Positions 26,295-35,309 of a DNA stretch of 64,000 nt are shown here, in pieces. A program made the position numbers and the translations under genes. The notes beneath the pieces were generated by a model that was given only the letters and a program-made list of their open reading frames with translations, ran no database searches and had not been told where the DNA came from. Origin of the DNA: Pseudarthrobacter sulfonivorans (lineage in GTDB: Bacteria > Actinomycetota > Actinomycetes > Actinomycetales > Micrococcaceae); NCBI RefSeq assembly GCF_001484605.1, contig NZ_CP013747.1:186001-250000 (forward strand), read 5' to 3'. Numbering within the stretch: position 1 is the first letter of the stretch; the number at the start of each line of letters is the position of its first letter.

Positions 26295-26942
26295 TCAGCC
26301 AGGCGACTGCGGGTGAACGTGGTCGATTGTGAAGAGTGCGTGGAGGTTTGTCGCGATTTCGTGGCGACGGGCTCGACTCGCGAGCCGAGCCTTCTTCCAT
26401 CGGCGCAGTGTCGTCAACGCACCGAAGAGGGCATAGGTGAGTACTTCGAGGTCGAGGGTTGCGTCGACGCAACCCGACTCCTGACAGCGACGTAGTATCT
26501 CGACGACGGCCTCCGTATACTCCGTCTCTTGCTCATGCGCCTTCCGCCGAGCACTCGCCGGCAGGAGGTGCCGTTCGCGGTCATACACAACCAGGTAGCG
26601 GACGTTGCGCCACTGATACTCAACATGATTCTCGATCACTTGGCGGAGTTGCTCGCAGGGGTCCAGACCTGCCTGAGTGATTACTCCGGCAGCAAAACCT
26701 GCTTGGGTGAAGAGCGCCTCCAGCACTTCGGCATGGATGGCATCGAGGATCTCTTGCTTGCTCTCAAAGTGGTAATACAAGCTGCCCTTCTTCATGCCGA
26801 CCGCTGCAGCGATCTGATCCACCGACGTGCCTGTAAATCCCCACTTGCCGAAGAGTTCGATCGCTGTGTCGACAATTTGGCGTCGACGGGCGCTCGGCGT
26901 TTCCTGTGGCATCCGTGGAGACGCAGTCCTCGTTTCGTTCAT
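26295..26942 (-). CDS. TetR-family transcriptional regulator
   Basis: This is a 215-residue regulator with the DNA-binding segment RRQIVDTAIELFGKWGFTGT, then SVDQIAAAVGMKKGSLYYHF. The C-terminal ligand domain ends IDHVHPQSPG. It is the first gene of the minus-strand operon and divergent from the BKACE gene at 27110. One copy of a duplicated palindromic element overlaps its own start codon, consistent with autorepression. The ligand is probably the substrate or a CoA derivative of the operon's pathway (inference). Confidence 0.9.
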   Translation of the reverse strand: MNETRTASPRMPQETPSARRRQIVDTAIELFGKWGFTGTSVDQIAAAVGMKKGSLYYHFESKQEILDAIHAEVLEALFTQAGFAAGVITQAGLDPCEQLRQVIENHVEYQWRNVRYLVVYDRERHLLPASARRKAHEQETEYTEAVVEILRRCQESGCVDATLDLEVLTYALFGALTTLRRWKKARLASRARRHEIATNLHALFTIDHVHPQSPG

Positions 26943-27028
26943 TTTCCCTACCTTCCGGAAGTTCGATTACAACAGGCTTGGAAGACGATGTCAATGGTTC
27001 ATTTTCAACCTTCCGTACGGTAGATTAC
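26938..27028. promoter_or_regulatory. Duplicated operator between TetR and BKACE genes
   Basis: Two related segments, 26938-26970 and 26998-27028, both read TTCATTTTC, then (two bases apart in length) CCTTCCG-N-A-N-G-N-T-N-GATTAC. The first contains the perfect palindrome CTTCCGGAAG and the second CCGTACGG. One covers the TetR start, the other lies about 80 bases before the BKACE start. The arrangement suits one repressor controlling both directions. Confidence 0.65.
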
Positions 27029-27109
27029 GGTGCAAAGAAACCGCCGCTGAGTCACCATTGGCTCGCGGATCCCAGGAGGATGCGCAGGCGGGAGACAAGG
27101 AGGTCGACC

Positions 27110-28051
27110 GTGCGTTATGAGTCTGTGTCAGTGGTTACCTGCGCCCTAACCGGCGGAGTTCACACCCCAAGCATGAGTCCAGCGCTACCCATCAGTGCCG
27201 ATGACATGATCCGACAGGGAAAGGACGCCGTCGCGGCAGGTGCAGCCGTGCTGCACGTTCACGCCCGCAACCCCATCGACGGGCGCCCCGACCCACGACC
27301 CTCCACCTACGAAGGGTTTGTGCCCGCTCTTCACGATGAGACGGACGCGATCATCAATATCACGACGGGTGGCAGCACAAGCATGACGCTTGAGGAACGC
27401 CTGGCTGCCGCCGTCCATTTCGAGCCTGAGCTCGCGAGCCTGAACCTCGGGTCCATTAATTTTGTATTCTCGGCGCCTGCGAAACGAGATCGCGAGTGGA
27501 AGTTCGATTGGGAGCGCGACTACTTGCTTTCCAGTGAGGATGCGATCTTCTCGAACACCTATCGCCAGATCGAGTCCACTATCAAGACCCTCGGCGACGG
27601 CTGCGGCACGAGGTTTGAGTTCGAGTGTTATGACGTCGGTCACCTATATACTCTGGATCACTTTGCGAAGCGAGGCGTCGTTAAGCCTCCCTTCTTGATC
27701 CAGATGGTTATGGGCGTTCAGGGCGGAATTGGTGCGGAGGCGGATCATCTGCTCCACCTAGTACGCACAGCGGATCGATTGTTCGGCACCGACTACTATC
27801 TTTCTGCGTTTGGAGCTGGGCGGAAGCAGATCCCGATGGCGACGCAGTCGCTTCTGCTAGGTGGGAACGTCAGAGTCGGGTTGGAAGACAATCTCTTCAT
27901 CGGTCCTGGCGAGCTTGCCCCCGACAATGCCAGCCAGGTCTCGAAGATCGTGGCGATCATGGCCCAGCTCGGTGTTCGAGCGGCAACGCCCACCGAAGTT
28001 CGCGACCTCTTACACCTCAAAGGTCGAGGCAACACGCGAATCGCAGCCTAG
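27110..28051 (+). CDS. Beta-keto acid cleavage enzyme (BKACE, DUF849)
   Basis: This is a 313-residue TIM-barrel protein of the BKACE family. The family converts a beta-keto acid plus acetyl-CoA to acetoacetate plus a new acyl-CoA. Visible features are VTCALTGGVHTPSMSPALP, GAAVLHVHARNPIDGRPDP (HVH zinc ligands), INITTGGSTSMTLEERLAA and LGGNVRVGLEDNLFIGPGEL (late zinc-ligand Glu). The GTG at 27110 has AAGGAGG upstream; earlier in-frame codons run into the promoter. It is divergent from the TetR-Liv-CaiB operon and followed by acetoacetate CoA-transferase genes, which would consume its product but are broken. Confidence 0.9.
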   Translation: MRYESVSVVTCALTGGVHTPSMSPALPISADDMIRQGKDAVAAGAAVLHVHARNPIDGRPDPRPSTYEGFVPALHDETDAIINITTGGSTSMTLEERLAAAVHFEPELASLNLGSINFVFSAPAKRDREWKFDWERDYLLSSEDAIFSNTYRQIESTIKTLGDGCGTRFEFECYDVGHLYTLDHFAKRGVVKPPFLIQMVMGVQGGIGAEADHLLHLVRTADRLFGTDYYLSAFGAGRKQIPMATQSLLLGGNVRVGLEDNLFIGPGELAPDNASQVSKIVAIMAQLGVRAATPTEVRDLLHLKGRGNTRIAA

Positions 28052-28104
28052 TAGAACGGGTGACGGCTGTGGGTGCGTGCGGACCGAAGTCAGTGAACAT
28101 TGCG

Positions 28105-28130
28105 GCGAGGGGCGATTTGAGCGCCCTCGC
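28105..28130 (+). terminator. Hairpin after BKACE gene
   Basis: GCGAGGGGCG and CGCCCTCGC pair around ATTTGAG, giving a stem of about nine pairs 53 bases after the BKACE stop. It probably terminates that transcript. Base composition becomes markedly more GC-rich beyond it. Confidence 0.5.
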
Positions 28131-28167
28131 TGCGAGGGGAAGCGAAGCGAACGAGGAGTGATTGTTG

Positions 28168-28939
28168 ATGATCGACAAGTAACCGCCATCCGCCCGGGAG
28201 GCGGTCGCCGACATCCCCGCGGGGGCCAGTCTCGCCGTCGGCGGGTTCGGTCTGTGCGGCATCCCGATGGTGCTGATCCAGGCGCTGCACGACGCAGGGG
28301 TCGATGGACTGTCGGTCTTGTCGAACAACTGCGGTGTCGACGACTGGGGTCTCGGGGTGCTGCTCGCCGACCAGCGCATCGCGAAGATGACCTCGTCGTA
28401 CGTCGGCGAGAACAAGGAGTTCGAACGGCAGTACCTCTCGGGCGAGCTCGAGCTCGAGCTGACCCCGCAGGGCACGCTCGCTGAGAAGCTCCGGGCCGGT
28501 GGCAGCGGCACCGCCGCGTTCTTCACCCAGACGGGCGTCGGGACGCAGGTCGCCGAGGGCGGGCTGCCGCCTCGCTACCACGCCGACGGGTCGATCGCGG
28601 TGGCAAGCCCGGTGAAGCCCGTACCGACGTTCTCGGTGCGCGGCGAGCCGCGCGAGTTCGTGCTCGACGAGGCGATCACGACCCACTTCGCCCTCGTGCA
28701 CGCCCTCAAGGGAGATCGGCACGGCAACCTCGTGTTCGACAGGTCGGCACGCAACTTTCTCGCCGCTGGCCGCAAATGCCGGACGGGTCTGCATCGCCCA
28801 GGTCGAGGAGATCGTCGACGCCGGCGAGCTCGACCCCGATGCGGTGCACCTGCTCGGGATTTACGTGGCCCGCATCGTCGTCGTCGGACCCGACATCGAG
28901 AAGCGCATCGAACGCCGCACCGTGCGGGAAGGGAACTGA
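28168..28939 (+). pseudogene. scoA: 3-oxoacid CoA-transferase subunit A, broken
   Basis: From ATG 28168 the reading MIDK meets TAA at 28180 and then continues in frame [20 protein letters not shown] and [20 protein letters not shown] (the GxGxxGIP start of class I CoA-transferase A subunits). Near 28765, after DRSARNF, the frame changes. The true C-terminus ([20 protein letters not shown], then [15 protein letters not shown]) lies in another frame, ending at 28939. One nonsense codon plus one rearranged frameshift make it a pseudogene. Restart at a later codon could give a partial protein. The intact enzyme would turn acetoacetate into acetoacetyl-CoA using succinyl-CoA. Confidence 0.8.
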
Positions 28940-28940
28940 C

Positions 28941-29578
28941 ATGGCGCTCACCAGACTCGAGATGGCGGCCCGGGCGGCGGAGGAACTCGGCGACGGGTCG
29001 TACGTCAACCTCGGCATCGGACTGCCAACACTCGTGCCGAACTACGTGCCCGACGGGGTGACCGTCGTGCTGCAGTCTGAGAACGGCATCCTCGGCGTCG
29101 GCCCCTACCGACCGAGGCAGACATCGACTCCGACCTCATCAACGCCGGCAAGGAGACCGTCACGGTGCTTCCCGGAGCGGCGTACTTCGACTCAGCCACG
29201 AGCTTCGGCATGATCCGCGGCGGCAAGATCGACGCCGCCATCCTCGGCGCCATGCAGGTCTCGGTCACCGGCGACCTGGCGAACTGGATGATCCCGGGAA
29301 AGATGGTGAAGGGTCCGGGCGGCGCGCTGGACCTCGTGCACGGCGCACAGCGGGTGATCGTGCTGATGGAGCACGTCGCGAAGGACGGCTCGGCGAAGAT
29401 CGTGAACGAGTGCTCGCTGCCCCTCACGGCCGGGCCGCGGCACCGCATCATCACCGACCTCGCCGTCATCGACATCACGCCCGACGGGCTGAAACTCGTC
29501 GAGCTCGCCCCAGGCGTCTCGGTCGAAGACGCCGTCGCCGCCACCGAACCCCCCGCTCATTCTCTCCAATGCTCTTGA
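28941..29578 (+). pseudogene. scoB: 3-oxoacid CoA-transferase subunit B, frameshifted
   Basis: It starts [20 protein letters not shown] and shows [14 protein letters not shown] and [11 protein letters not shown], with the catalytic Glu in SENG. Near 29110 one base appears lost (CTACCGACC where CTACCCGACC would keep frame). The remainder, [20 protein letters not shown] to [17 protein letters not shown], lies in the next frame, ending at 29578. It directly follows subunit A. A missing C in a short C-run could also be a sequencing error, but subunit A is independently broken. Confidence 0.8.
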
Positions 29579-29590
29579 GGCGGAAGGATC

Positions 29591-29785
29591 ATGAACCAGA
29601 CCGACATCGTCATCGTTGCCGCGGCCCGCACGCCCCAGGGGCGTTTGAAGGGGCAGCTCGCCCGCTCACGGCTGCGCAGCTCGGTAGCATTGCGATTCGC
29701 GGTGTACTCGAGCAGGGCGGCGTCTACGCCGACGCGGTCGACGCTGTGCTCGTTGGCCAGGTGCTGCCCGGCAGGCCGCGATCGG
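29591..29785 (+). pseudogene. Acetyl-CoA acetyltransferase 5' fragment
   Basis: MNQTDIVIVAAARTPQGRLK is a clear thiolase N-terminus. After about residue 25 the frame shifts to TAAQLGSIAIRGVLEQGGVY, then DAVDAVLVGQVLP, and homology stops near 29785. The decayed Tn3-type transposase begins just beyond on the opposite strand. The gene would have completed the acetoacetate route (BKACE, CoA-transferase, thiolase). It was probably cut by the transposon insertion. Confidence 0.7.
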
Positions 29786-29829
29786 CAAACGCCGAGCTGG
29801 CCCATCCGTGCGGAAGCCTCCGAAACGTG

Positions 29830-31089
29830 GCTGAATTCCGACAGGAACCCGTCCAGGAATGAACACCCCAACGGCGCCCGCCCACAACGGAAATGTCCCT
29901 GCGCCCCAGCGCCTTGTGGATGGCGTCCATCGCCGCCACCCCTCGCTGCCGTCCCGATGCACCAAGTCTGTCACCACGTCCACCGCAGCGCGCAACTCGG
30001 TCAGCGACGTCTGGTCGGCCAGCACCGAGACGGCCTCCGCCCCGGACAATTCCGTGTTGCCCAGGACCTCAACCAGGGTCTTGGCAGCCTCTGCCAGCTG
30101 CAGCGATGCCTTCGACAGGCGGGGCAGGGATTTAAACCGGGCCGCAGTGGATTCCCGGGCCGCCTTGCGGACCACCCGTTCAGCGACGATCATATCCAGG
30201 ACGTCACACAAATCATCGGTGACCTCGGCCGTCAAGGCCCGCACGGCCCACAGCAGGGTTGCACCCCGGCGCTGGCCCGACAGCCCCTGAAGCGCCGATG
30301 CCTTGCCCGCCAAACCGTAACGGGCCAGGGCATTCATCCGGCCGCAGGGATCGTCTCCACATCAATATTCCCCGCACTCAGAACCCGCAGGCGTGCCAGC
30401 CGGTCCAGCTGCCGCAGCAGTTCCGGCACCGATACCCTCGAAGGGCCCGTCCTCAGCCGCTCCCACGCGGTCAGCCTCGAGCCGTTCGGAGCAAGCCCTC
30501 CAACTCCCGGATCATCGCGGGGCCGGCCGCGTCAATCGGCGCAGCATAGAGCAGCTCATTCGCGCCGGCACGGACCTCAGCAACCAGGCGCGTCAACGTG
30601 GAGACGCCCGGAAGAAGGACCTTGCGCTCCCGCAACCAGACCGCCGCCCGTTCGAACAGGCGCACCGGGCCCTCCGACCACGTCCACGCCCGAGCCGACA
30701 GGAACAGCCTCAGCTCCTCATGCTTGATCGGATCAGCGAAGTCCACGTACCCGTACACGACAGAAATCTCTGCAGCATGCTCATAACCGGTCTGTGCCCG
30801 CTGCGCGTACGGTTTGAGAACGGAAGCATCCGCAATGTCCAGCTGCCCCGGCAGGGATCCACCACCGGCCACGGAACAGCCAACGGATCCGCCGAAAACA
30901 TGCCCACAACCCGCACCGTAGCCAGTTACACAGCGAACCCAGACGATTATGCATTCCACGCCGGCGGCCAGCTACCGACAGATCGGCATCGTCCAGCCAG
31001 CAAAAGCGTTCCAGGTCCTCTACCGATACATCATCAGGGAACCGGCCGAACCCGGCGGCTTGCTCATCACTTAGAAAAACGGCCGCCAC
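29830..31089 (-). pseudogene. Tn3-family transposase (TnpA) remnant
   Basis: Reading the minus strand from 31089: VFLSDEQAAGFGRFPDDVSV, EDLERFCWLDDADLSVAGRR; then in other frames GQLDIADASVLKPYAQRAQT, EHAAEISVVYGYVDFADP and VLLPGVSTLTRLVAEVRAGA; then ALARYGLAGKASALQGLSGQ, RRGATLLWAVRALTAEVTDD and MDAIHKALGRRDISVVGG. This is the N-terminal half of a Tn3-type transposase in the right order, with at least three frameshifts. The catalytic C-terminal DDE part is absent. It is an old, truncated insertion between the thiolase fragment and the hydratase fragment. Confidence 0.75.
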
Positions 31090-31109
31090 GCAACCAATTC
31101 AACAGCCAC

Positions 31110-31620
31110 CGACCCCCTTAGCGGGAATTTCCGTATCGATCCTCCTCAGACCCCGCACCCTGTGAAGAGCAGGTTTTTGCTTTGGCTGCCCCATGAGCCG
31201 CGCCAGGCGCTGGGTGATGCCCGCCCGGGGCATAATCCCCAACATCACGGGCGGGCCGACCCTCGCCGTTTCGGACGCGAACCGAATGGTGACGACCAGT
31301 GCGATGTCCAGGCCCATGCCCAAGGCATGTCCGGTAATGGCTGCCACCGGAGGCTTGGCGATGGCCGCAATCGCCGTTGTGAATCCGTACAGGAGCCTGG
31401 AGTACCTCTCGATGGGTGCCAAATCCGTGGCGGCCATTTCCGAGATGTCCGCCCCGGCGGCCAGAGACCGTCGCCGCCACGATCACCACGGCGCGGACAT
31501 CCCGGTGGGCTGCGGCCAGGATCTGGCGCTGTTTCTCGGCCATTGAGGATGTTTGAGGGCGGCCGCCGGAGAAGAATGGTGCCCACCCCGTCCTGAACCC
31601 TGCAGCCGTGCGCGTCTACC
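31110..31620 (-). pseudogene. Enoyl-CoA hydratase remnant
   Basis: The minus strand carries successive pieces in three frames: VGTILLRRPPSNILNG; then AAAHRDVRAVVIVAA; then EMAATDLAPIERYSRLLYGF, PPVAAITGHALGMGLDIALV and LGIMPRAGITQRLARLMGQP. This is a crotonase-fold hydratase interrupted by frameshifts and cut at its 3' end next to the Tn3 remnant. It follows the intact thiolase and SDR genes on the same strand, so it was probably once the third gene of that operon. Confidence 0.7.
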
Positions 31621-31638
31621 CTGTCATGGTGTTGACTC

Positions 31639-32796
31639 TCAAAGCAGTTCGAAGATCGTTGCGTTGGCCATGCCGCCGCCTTCGCACATGGTCTGCAATC
31701 CGTACTGGGCGCCAGTGTCCTGCATGATGTGCAGCAAGGTCGTCGCGAGGCGGGCCCCGGAACCGCCGAGGGGGTGCCCCAGTGCCATGGCGCCGCCGCG
31801 GGGGTTTACCTTCTGTGGGTCCGCTCCGGTCTCGCTGAGCCACGCGCCGACCACCGAGGCGAAGGCCTCGTTGATTTCGATCACGCCGATGTCTTCGATG
31901 GAAAGGCCCGCCCGTTTGAGCACCTTGGCGGTAGCCGGGATCGGCGCAGTCAGCATCATGATCGGGTCATCCCCTATGACGGAGACGCTGTGGACGCGTG
32001 CGATGGGCTTGAGTCCCAGCTCGCGTGCCTTTTCACTGCTCATAAGCATGAGTGCCGCGGAGCCATCGGAAAGCTGGGAGGCGTTACCGGCCGTCACGAC
32101 ACCGCCCTCTTTGAAGGGGTTGGGTAGGCCAGCCAGCTTCTCCACGGTGCTTCCGGGGCGGATGCCCTGGTCCGTGGTCACCGTTCCCGAAGCCGTTTCG
32201 ATGGGGACGATTTCACGCTCGAAGAGGCCCTTTGCGGTCGCTTCGGCCGCGCGACGATGGGACTCGACGGCCATCTCGTCGAGGTAGGTCCGGCTGAGTC
32301 CCCACTTCTCAGCGATCATCTCGGCACTGATGCCCTGGTTTACCAGCTTCGGGTAGCGCTGCTTCATCATCGGGCCAAAAGGGCCGGCCCCGCCCTGGGT
32401 ATTGGAGAACATCGGGGTTCGCGACATCACTTCGACGCCGCCTGCGATGACGATGTCGGCATGGCCAGCCATGATCTGGGCCGCGGCATTATGGATCGTC
32501 TGCTGTGAGGAGCCACATTGGCGGTCCACGGTGGTGCCCGGAACGGATTCCGGCAGCCCCGCGGCGAGGACGGCATTGCGTCCCACATTGAAGGACTGCT
32601 CGCCGACCTGGGACACGCAGCCCCAGTGGACATCATCGATCAGGACCGGATCGATGCCCGATTCGTCGACGACAGCGCGCAGCACCTGGGCCGACAGGTC
32701 GACCGAATGCATGCCGGAGAATACGCCCTTCTCAGGCCTTCCCAGCCCCACGGCGGAACGTTTGGCTAGAACAACAACTGCGTCCCTGGTACTCAT
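31639..32796 (-). CDS. Acetyl-CoA acetyltransferase (thiolase)
   Basis: This 385-residue thiolase has all catalytic residues: Cys in TVDRQCGSSQQ, His in NPRGGAMALGHPLGGSG, and Cys in MCEGGGMANATIFEL. Asn in INEAFASVVGAW is also present. It cleaves 3-ketoacyl-CoA with CoA to acetyl-CoA and a shortened acyl-CoA, or the reverse. Its ATG overlaps the upstream SDR stop by 4 bases. With the SDR (3-hydroxyacyl-CoA dehydrogenase role) and the decayed hydratase downstream it resembles a beta-oxidation operon. Confidence 0.92.
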   Translation of the reverse strand: MSTRDAVVVLAKRSAVGLGRPEKGVFSGMHSVDLSAQVLRAVVDESGIDPVLIDDVHWGCVSQVGEQSFNVGRNAVLAAGLPESVPGTTVDRQCGSSQQTIHNAAAQIMAGHADIVIAGGVEVMSRTPMFSNTQGGAGPFGPMMKQRYPKLVNQGISAEMIAEKWGLSRTYLDEMAVESHRRAAEATAKGLFEREIVPIETASGTVTTDQGIRPGSTVEKLAGLPNPFKEGGVVTAGNASQLSDGSAALMLMSSEKARELGLKPIARVHSVSVIGDDPIMMLTAPIPATAKVLKRAGLSIEDIGVIEINEAFASVVGAWLSETGADPQKVNPRGGAMALGHPLGGSGARLATTLLHIMQDTGAQYGLQTMCEGGGMANATIFELL

Positions 32797-33530
32797 ATGG
32801 ACAGGCCTCCGTCGACGGGGAGAACAACTCCGGTGATGTAGCCCGCCTCGTCCGAGGAGAGGAAAGCGATGGCGGGCGCGATTTCCGACGGTTCGGCGAA
32901 CCGGCCCAGTGGAATGCCGCTCACGATCTCGGCACGCCGGTCCTCCGGGATGGACTCCACCATGCGGGTTGCGGCATTGGGCGAGATGGCATTGACGGTG
33001 ATACCGAAACGTGCCAGTTCGCGGGCAGCCGTCCGGGTGAAGCCGATAATGCCGGCCTTCGCGGTCGAATAGTTGGCCTGGCCGGGGTTGCCGTGCAATC
33101 CCGAGTACGACGTGACGTTAATGACGCGGCCCCTGCCGGCGGCACGCATGTGCGGCACTACCGCCCGAGTGAACTTGAAGGTACCACCGGCGTGGGTAGC
33201 CATCACGGCCTCCCAGTCGGAGTCCTCGAGCTTCCACAGCACCTTGTCGCGCAGGATGCCTGCATTGTTGACCAGCACGTCGATCGACCCGGTTTCCGAA
33301 ACGACTCGTTCGACGGCTTCATTGACCTGCTCGGTGTTGGTGACATCCGCCTGAATGGTACGGACTCCGGCATCGCGGCCAGCCTCGTCCAGGGCGGCTT
33401 TGTCGAAGTCTACGACGTAGACAGTGGCACCCCACTGGCTGAAGGACCGGGCCACTTCGAGGCCGATGCCCCTGGCGGCCCCCGTCACGAGGACTGTCCT
33501 GCCGCTGAAGTCGAAAGAAAGGGTGGACAT
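32793..33530 (-). CDS. Short-chain dehydrogenase/reductase (FabG-like)
   Basis: This 245-residue classical SDR has the nucleotide-binding motif TGAARGIGLEVARSFSQWG, NNAGIL, active-site Ser in NVTSYSGLHG and YSTAK (YxxxK), with a C-terminus VLPVDGGLSI. Acidic Asp in VYVVDFDKAA after the second strand suggests NAD preference. Coupled to a thiolase, it most likely oxidises 3-hydroxyacyl-CoA. It is the first gene of its operon, and two palindromic sites lie upstream. Confidence 0.9.
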   Translation of the reverse strand: MSTLSFDFSGRTVLVTGAARGIGLEVARSFSQWGATVYVVDFDKAALDEAGRDAGVRTIQADVTNTEQVNEAVERVVSETGSIDVLVNNAGILRDKVLWKLEDSDWEAVMATHAGGTFKFTRAVVPHMRAAGRGRVINVTSYSGLHGNPGQANYSTAKAGIIGFTRTAARELARFGITVNAISPNAATRMVESIPEDRRAEIVSGIPLGRFAEPSEIAPAIAFLSSDEAGYITGVVLPVDGGLSI

Positions 33531-33557
33531 AGTTTCGGTTCTCCTCGGTGCTTCGTC

Positions 33558-33629
33558 CCAATCGATCGATTGGTTTACCTAGCCCAGAAGACACTATCAA
33601 CGCTCGTTGTGTCAATCAATCGATTGACA
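33558..33629. promoter_or_regulatory. Two palindromic operators upstream of SDR-thiolase operon
   Basis: CCAATCGATCGATTGG at 33558-33573 is a perfect 16-base palindrome. At 33610-33629 the arms TGTCAATC and GATTGACA flank AATC. Both contain the core CAATCGATTG or close to it, and they lie 28 and 80 bases upstream of the SDR start. This is typical of a TetR- or MarR-type repressor. No matching regulator gene is adjacent. Confidence 0.65.
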
Positions 33630-33978
33630 TAACATCCCTTGCAGCGTCGCTGATTGGCCATTTGTGATCCCGCCGAGCGAAGCGCGCCGCTTCTCCCAAG
33701 CCTCAGCGCTCGATTGACGTTGTCGGGAAGACCCGGCACTTGGCCGTAGCTCGGAAGCAAGGTAGCAGTCACCTTGATTCCGGAAGCAAGACGTCAATTC
33801 CTTGTGATTTCGGGAAGAAGTGCATTTCTTTCCACCCTTTTACCCTATTGCAAGGCTTGGAAGTGCTGAAAAGTAGTGATCACGGAAAGAAGCACCGCAC
33901 CGGGGTAGCTGGCCGGAACTGCAACGAAGCAGCTCCGGCCGGCAGCTAACCACCCGGAGCTCAATCAAGGAGACAACG
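33630..33978. other. Leader region of aceA with imperfect hairpin
   Basis: No gene is visible here. At 33906-33948 TAGCTGGCCGGAACTGC can pair imperfectly with GCAGCTCCGGCCGGCAGCTA around AACGAA, a strong hairpin 30 bases before the aceA start. It may be an attenuator, mRNA-stabilising leader or terminator from upstream. The ribosome site AAGGAGA precedes aceA. Confidence 0.4.
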
Positions 33979-35295
33979 ATGACTGCAGCATTTGAGCCCA
34001 CCCAGCAGACGCCCGCAGAGCAGGCCGCCGCCTTGGAGCTTGAGTGGGCCGCCAATCCCCGCTGGGAAGGTGTGACCCGTGACTACAAGGCATCGGACGT
34101 CGTCAAGCTCCGCGGCCGGGTCTCCGAAGAACACACACTGGCCCGCCGGGGTGCCGAGAAGCTCTGGAAGCAGCTCACCGAAGAGCACAAGACCGGCGGG
34201 TACACCAACGCCCTGGGCGCCCTGACCGGCAACCAGGCCGTGCAGCAGGTCAAGGCCGGCCTCCGCGCCATCTACCTCTCCGGCTGGCAGGTGGCCGCCG
34301 ACGCCAACAATTCCGGCCACACCTACCCGGACCAGTCGCTGTACCCGGCCAACTCGGTTCCGACCGTGGTTCGCCGCATCAACAACGCCCTCCTCCGTGC
34401 AGACCAGATCGAATTCTCCGAAGGCATCCAGACCGTTGAGGACTGGATGGTCCCGATCGTTGCCGACGCCGAGGCCGGCTTCGGCGGCCCGCTGAACGCC
34501 TACGAGCTCATGAAATCCATGATCCAGGCCGGCGCGTCGGGTGTGCACTGGGAAGACCAGCTCGCCTCGGAGAAGAAGTGCGGCCACCTCGGCGGCAAGG
34601 TCCTGATCCCCACCCAGCAGCACGTCCGGACCCTGAACGCGGCCCGCCTCGCGGCCGACGTCGCCGGCACCCCCTCGGTGGTCATCGCCCGCACCGACGC
34701 CGAGGCAGCGACCCTGATCACCTCCGACGTCGATCCCCGTGACCAGGAATTCGTCACCGGTGAGCGGACCCCGGAGGGCTTCTACAAGGTCCGCAACGGC
34801 ATCGAACCCTGCATCGCCCGTGCCAAGGCCTACGCCCCGTATTCCGACCTCATCTGGATGGAGACGGGCACCCCGGACCTGGAGCTGGCACGCAAGTTCG
34901 CCGAGGCCGTCAAGGCTGACTTCCCGGACCAGATGCTCTCCTACAACTGCTCGCCGTCGTTCAACTGGCGCAAGCACCTGGACGACGCCACGATCGCGAA
35001 GTTCCAGCGTGAACTCGGCGCCATGGGCTTCACGTTCCAGTTCATCACCCTGGCCGGCTTCCACGCCCTGAACTACTCGATGTTCGATCTCGCCCACGGT
35101 TACGCCCGTGAAGGCATGAGCGCCTACGTCGAGTTGCAGGAGAAGGAATTCGCCTCCGAGTCCCGCGGCTACACCGCGACCAAGCACCAGCGCGAAGTCG
35201 GCACCGGCTACTTCGACGACATCGCCACCGCGCTCAACCCGAACGCGTCAACCCTGGCACTGGTGGGATCCACCGAAGAAGGCCAGTTCCACTAA
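33979..35295 (+). CDS. aceA: Isocitrate lyase
   Basis: This 438-residue enzyme cleaves isocitrate to glyoxylate and succinate in the glyoxylate shunt. Signature motifs are [15 protein letters not shown] (catalytic Cys in KKCGH), [32 protein letters not shown] and [12 protein letters not shown]. The ATG at 33979 follows AAGGAGA. Codon use and GC-rich third positions are strongly biased, as expected for a highly expressed gene. The malate synthase follows after 93 bases. It lets the cell grow on acetyl-CoA from the surrounding pathways. Confidence 0.98.
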   Translation: MTAAFEPTQQTPAEQAAALELEWAANPRWEGVTRDYKASDVVKLRGRVSEEHTLARRGAEKLWKQLTEEHKTGGYTNALGALTGNQAVQQVKAGLRAIYLSGWQVAADANNSGHTYPDQSLYPANSVPTVVRRINNALLRADQIEFSEGIQTVEDWMVPIVADAEAGFGGPLNAYELMKSMIQAGASGVHWEDQLASEKKCGHLGGKVLIPTQQHVRTLNAARLAADVAGTPSVVIARTDAEAATLITSDVDPRDQEFVTGERTPEGFYKVRNGIEPCIARAKAYAPYSDLIWMETGTPDLELARKFAEAVKADFPDQMLSYNCSPSFNWRKHLDDATIAKFQRELGAMGFTFQFITLAGFHALNYSMFDLAHGYAREGMSAYVELQEKEFASESRGYTATKHQREVGTGYFDDIATALNPNASTLALVGSTEEGQFH

Positions 35296-35309
35296 ATTTC
35301 CCCAAGTGA

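Noticed and set aside
27061..27109. Longer BKACE start from 26906
   Set aside because: That reading passes through the operator repeats; the GTG at 27110 has an excellent AAGGAGG site and the correct family N-terminus.
29591..30727. 378-codon plus-strand frame that could be called one protein
   Set aside because: Only the first 25 codons are thiolase; the rest is antisense to the Tn3 transposase remnant.
33961..35187. 408-codon open frame on the minus strand opposite aceA
   Set aside because: It is a shadow of the strongly GC3-biased aceA gene; the translation is low-complexity Gly/Val/Asp-rich without family motifs.
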